Shown: one piece after another, positions 41,952 to 42,950 of the stretch
Layout: each line of letters opens with the position of its first letter
How positions within the stretch are numbered: position 1 is the first letter of the stretch
Source of the DNA: Zancudomyces culisetae
Taxonomy: Eukaryota > Kickxellomycota > Harpellomycetes > Harpellales > Legeriomycetaceae
Direction of reading: 5' to 3'
Length of the DNA: 42,950 nt
Assembly (NCBI GenBank): GCA_001969505.1
Contig: LSSK01001192.1
Coordinates: 1 to 42,950, forward strand
Notes under the pieces: generated by a model
What the model was told of the DNA's origin: nothing
What the model saw: the letters and a program-made list of their open reading frames with translations, nothing else
Databases searched by the model: none
Translations under genes and position numbers: made by a program

Positions 41952-42950
41952 CTACTCAGACTCAGTAAAGGTCACCGGCATGTCCTCCCAGGCCTTGTAA
42001 TAATTCTCGTCCACTTTCCCATCTTTGTTCAGGGCCCAGTCTGCAACTTTCATTTGGAACATTGACTCAAACATAAACGACATCGTTCCCTCCGCAACAC
42101 GTTCTGGTTCATCGACCCTACACGACTCACGCTTAACTGTTGCTGTATCTGGTCCATGTGGAATTGCCATACTATGTAGACTGGCACCACCAGGCATAAA
42201 TCCTTCTTTTTTGGCCTCATAGTGACCAGAAATTAGACCTATAAACTCAGTCATTACGTTTCGATGAAAGTATGGTGGTCTAAATGTGTTTTGCTGGACA
42301 GCAAAACGTGGTGGAAAAATTACAAAATCAGCCACAGCTGTGCCGGGCCTTGTAGACTTGCAAGTCAACACGGTGAAGATACTTGGGTCGAGATGGTCGT
42401 AGCTAACCGAGTTGACAACACAAAATTTAGTGAGGTCGTATTTATATGGAACATAGTTCCCGTGCCATGCAACAACATCATATGGACTGTGGGCTTGTGT
42501 CGCTTTAAAGTACTGCCCTTGCATCTTATTTATGATCTGATACTCTACCCCTGTGTCTATCTTCTCATATCGCGCAACTGGAACTAGAAAATCGCGTGGA
42601 TTTGCCAGACCATTGGCTCCAATTGGCCCCAAGTCGGGTAGTGAGAAATGTCCACTATACACTTCAAGTATATACCCACGGAAATATTCCAAGTTGCTTT
42701 CCCCGTCTATCTTATTTACGGTAAATTTCATTCCACATTGTATAACTGCAATCTCCAATGGCCTAACTTCCATATTTCCAAACTCTGTCTGTATAAGCAA
42801 TCCTCCTTCCTGTGGCACTATCAAGAAATCTCCGTCAGAACTAAAAAAACTTCTCTTTCCTTCGCTCATTCCTTGGTTAAAATTATAGATGTAAATAGCC
42901 AACCCCTCCCTTAGTTCTGGATGTCCGGATTCACATAGTTTTCTCATCCC
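41952..42950 (-). CDS. Homogentisate 1,2-dioxygenase, 5' end outside the window
   Basis: The visible part is about 332 residues running off the right edge; the missing N-terminal part is roughly 100 residues. The first in-window Met is inside the conserved region, so it is not the true start. It matches the family throughout: FYNSDGDFLIVPQ-like block, LPDLGPIGANGLANPRDF, WHGNYVPYKY, RPGTAVADFVIFPPR. The iron ligands keep the family spacing: His and Glu in YFHRNVMTEF (six apart), and a second His in PHGPD 30 residues later. The active-site His in YDHLDP and SLHS are also present. This enzyme opens the homogentisate ring in phenylalanine/tyrosine breakdown, giving maleylacetoacetate. The gene ends 251 bases from RPN2, tail to tail. 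Confidence 0.96.
   Translation of the reverse strand, partial: GMRKLCESGHPELREGLAIYIYNFNQGMSEGKRSFFSSDGDFLIVPQEGGLLIQTEFGNMEVRPLEIAVIQCGMKFTVNKIDGESNLEYFRGYILEVYSGHFSLPDLGPIGANGLANPRDFLVPVARYEKIDTGVEYQIINKMQGQYFKATQAHSPYDVVAWHGNYVPYKYDLTKFCVVNSVSYDHLDPSIFTVLTCKSTRPGTAVADFVIFPPRFAVQQNTFRPPYFHRNVMTEFIGLISGHYEAKKEGFMPGGASLHSMAIPHGPDTATVKRESCRVDEPERVAEGTMSFMFESMFQMKVADWALNKDGKVDENYYKAWEDMPVTFTESE

Noticed and set aside
1-42950. CRISPR arrays, bacterial operons or prophage features
   Set aside because: The genes are eukaryotic with spliceosomal introns; no array of regularly spaced repeats exists.

Overview
This is a window of AT-rich nuclear DNA from a eukaryote, most likely an early-diverging (zygomycete-type) fungus. 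Evidence: short spliceosomal introns (about 50-220 bases) with GTAAGT-like donors; eukaryotic housekeeping genes (26S proteasome, RNA exosome, small-subunit processome, mitoribosome); and a fungal accessory set (Nox-like flavocytochrome, aquaglyceroporin, tail-anchored protoglobin, secreted PLC-like phosphodiesterase, homogentisate dioxygenase). A secreted trypsin zymogen with a Ser/Thr stalk and hydrophobic tail would suit an animal-associated lineage such as Zoopagomycota. That placement is inference; no marker for species-level placement is present.

Layout. Bases 1-7848 hold no gene I can support. Then: PAQR receptor (+, 7849-8904); three-exon membrane RING-H2 protein (-, 9506-10662); proteasome alpha2 (+, 12527-13399); Skp1-like protein (-, 13506-14117); possible single-TM microprotein (-, 14225-14449); divergent hexokinase-like protein (-, 14594-16252); PLC-like phosphodiesterase (+, 17689-19422); mitoribosomal bL17 (-, 19759-20631); Nox-like flavocytochrome (+, 21606-23369), whose stop overlaps that of IMP4 (-, 23366-24326); 3.5 kb with no recognised gene; aquaglyceroporin (+, 27843-28700); trypsin-like protease (+, 30500-31690); small secreted cysteine-rich protein (+, 33158-33583); six-exon exosome subunit RRP41 (-, 33865-35048); protoglobin (-, 35539-36225); proteasome RPN2 (+, 38680-41700); and homogentisate 1,2-dioxygenase (-, 41952 to the right edge, 5' end cut off). 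I rebuilt six spliced genes (RING, alpha2, PLC, bL17m, IMP4, RRP41) plus RPN2 by matching splice phase to family conservation.

Genes mostly alternate strand, with tight tail-to-tail ends and 1-2.5 kb head-to-head spacers. Housekeeping functions are proteolysis (alpha2, RPN2, Skp1-like, RING), RNA processing (IMP4, RRP41) and mitochondrial translation (bL17m). The accessory genes act mainly at membranes or outside the cell.

The main points for follow-up are: (1) the Nox-like protein lacks both histidine ligands of one haem while keeping both of the other, and its NADPH-loop glycine motif is altered; (2) the promoters of the protoglobin and the secreted cysteine-rich gene share a 23-base perfect match in the same orientation, with weaker matching upstream, suggesting co-regulation; (3) the hexokinase-like protein has several substituted active-site positions.
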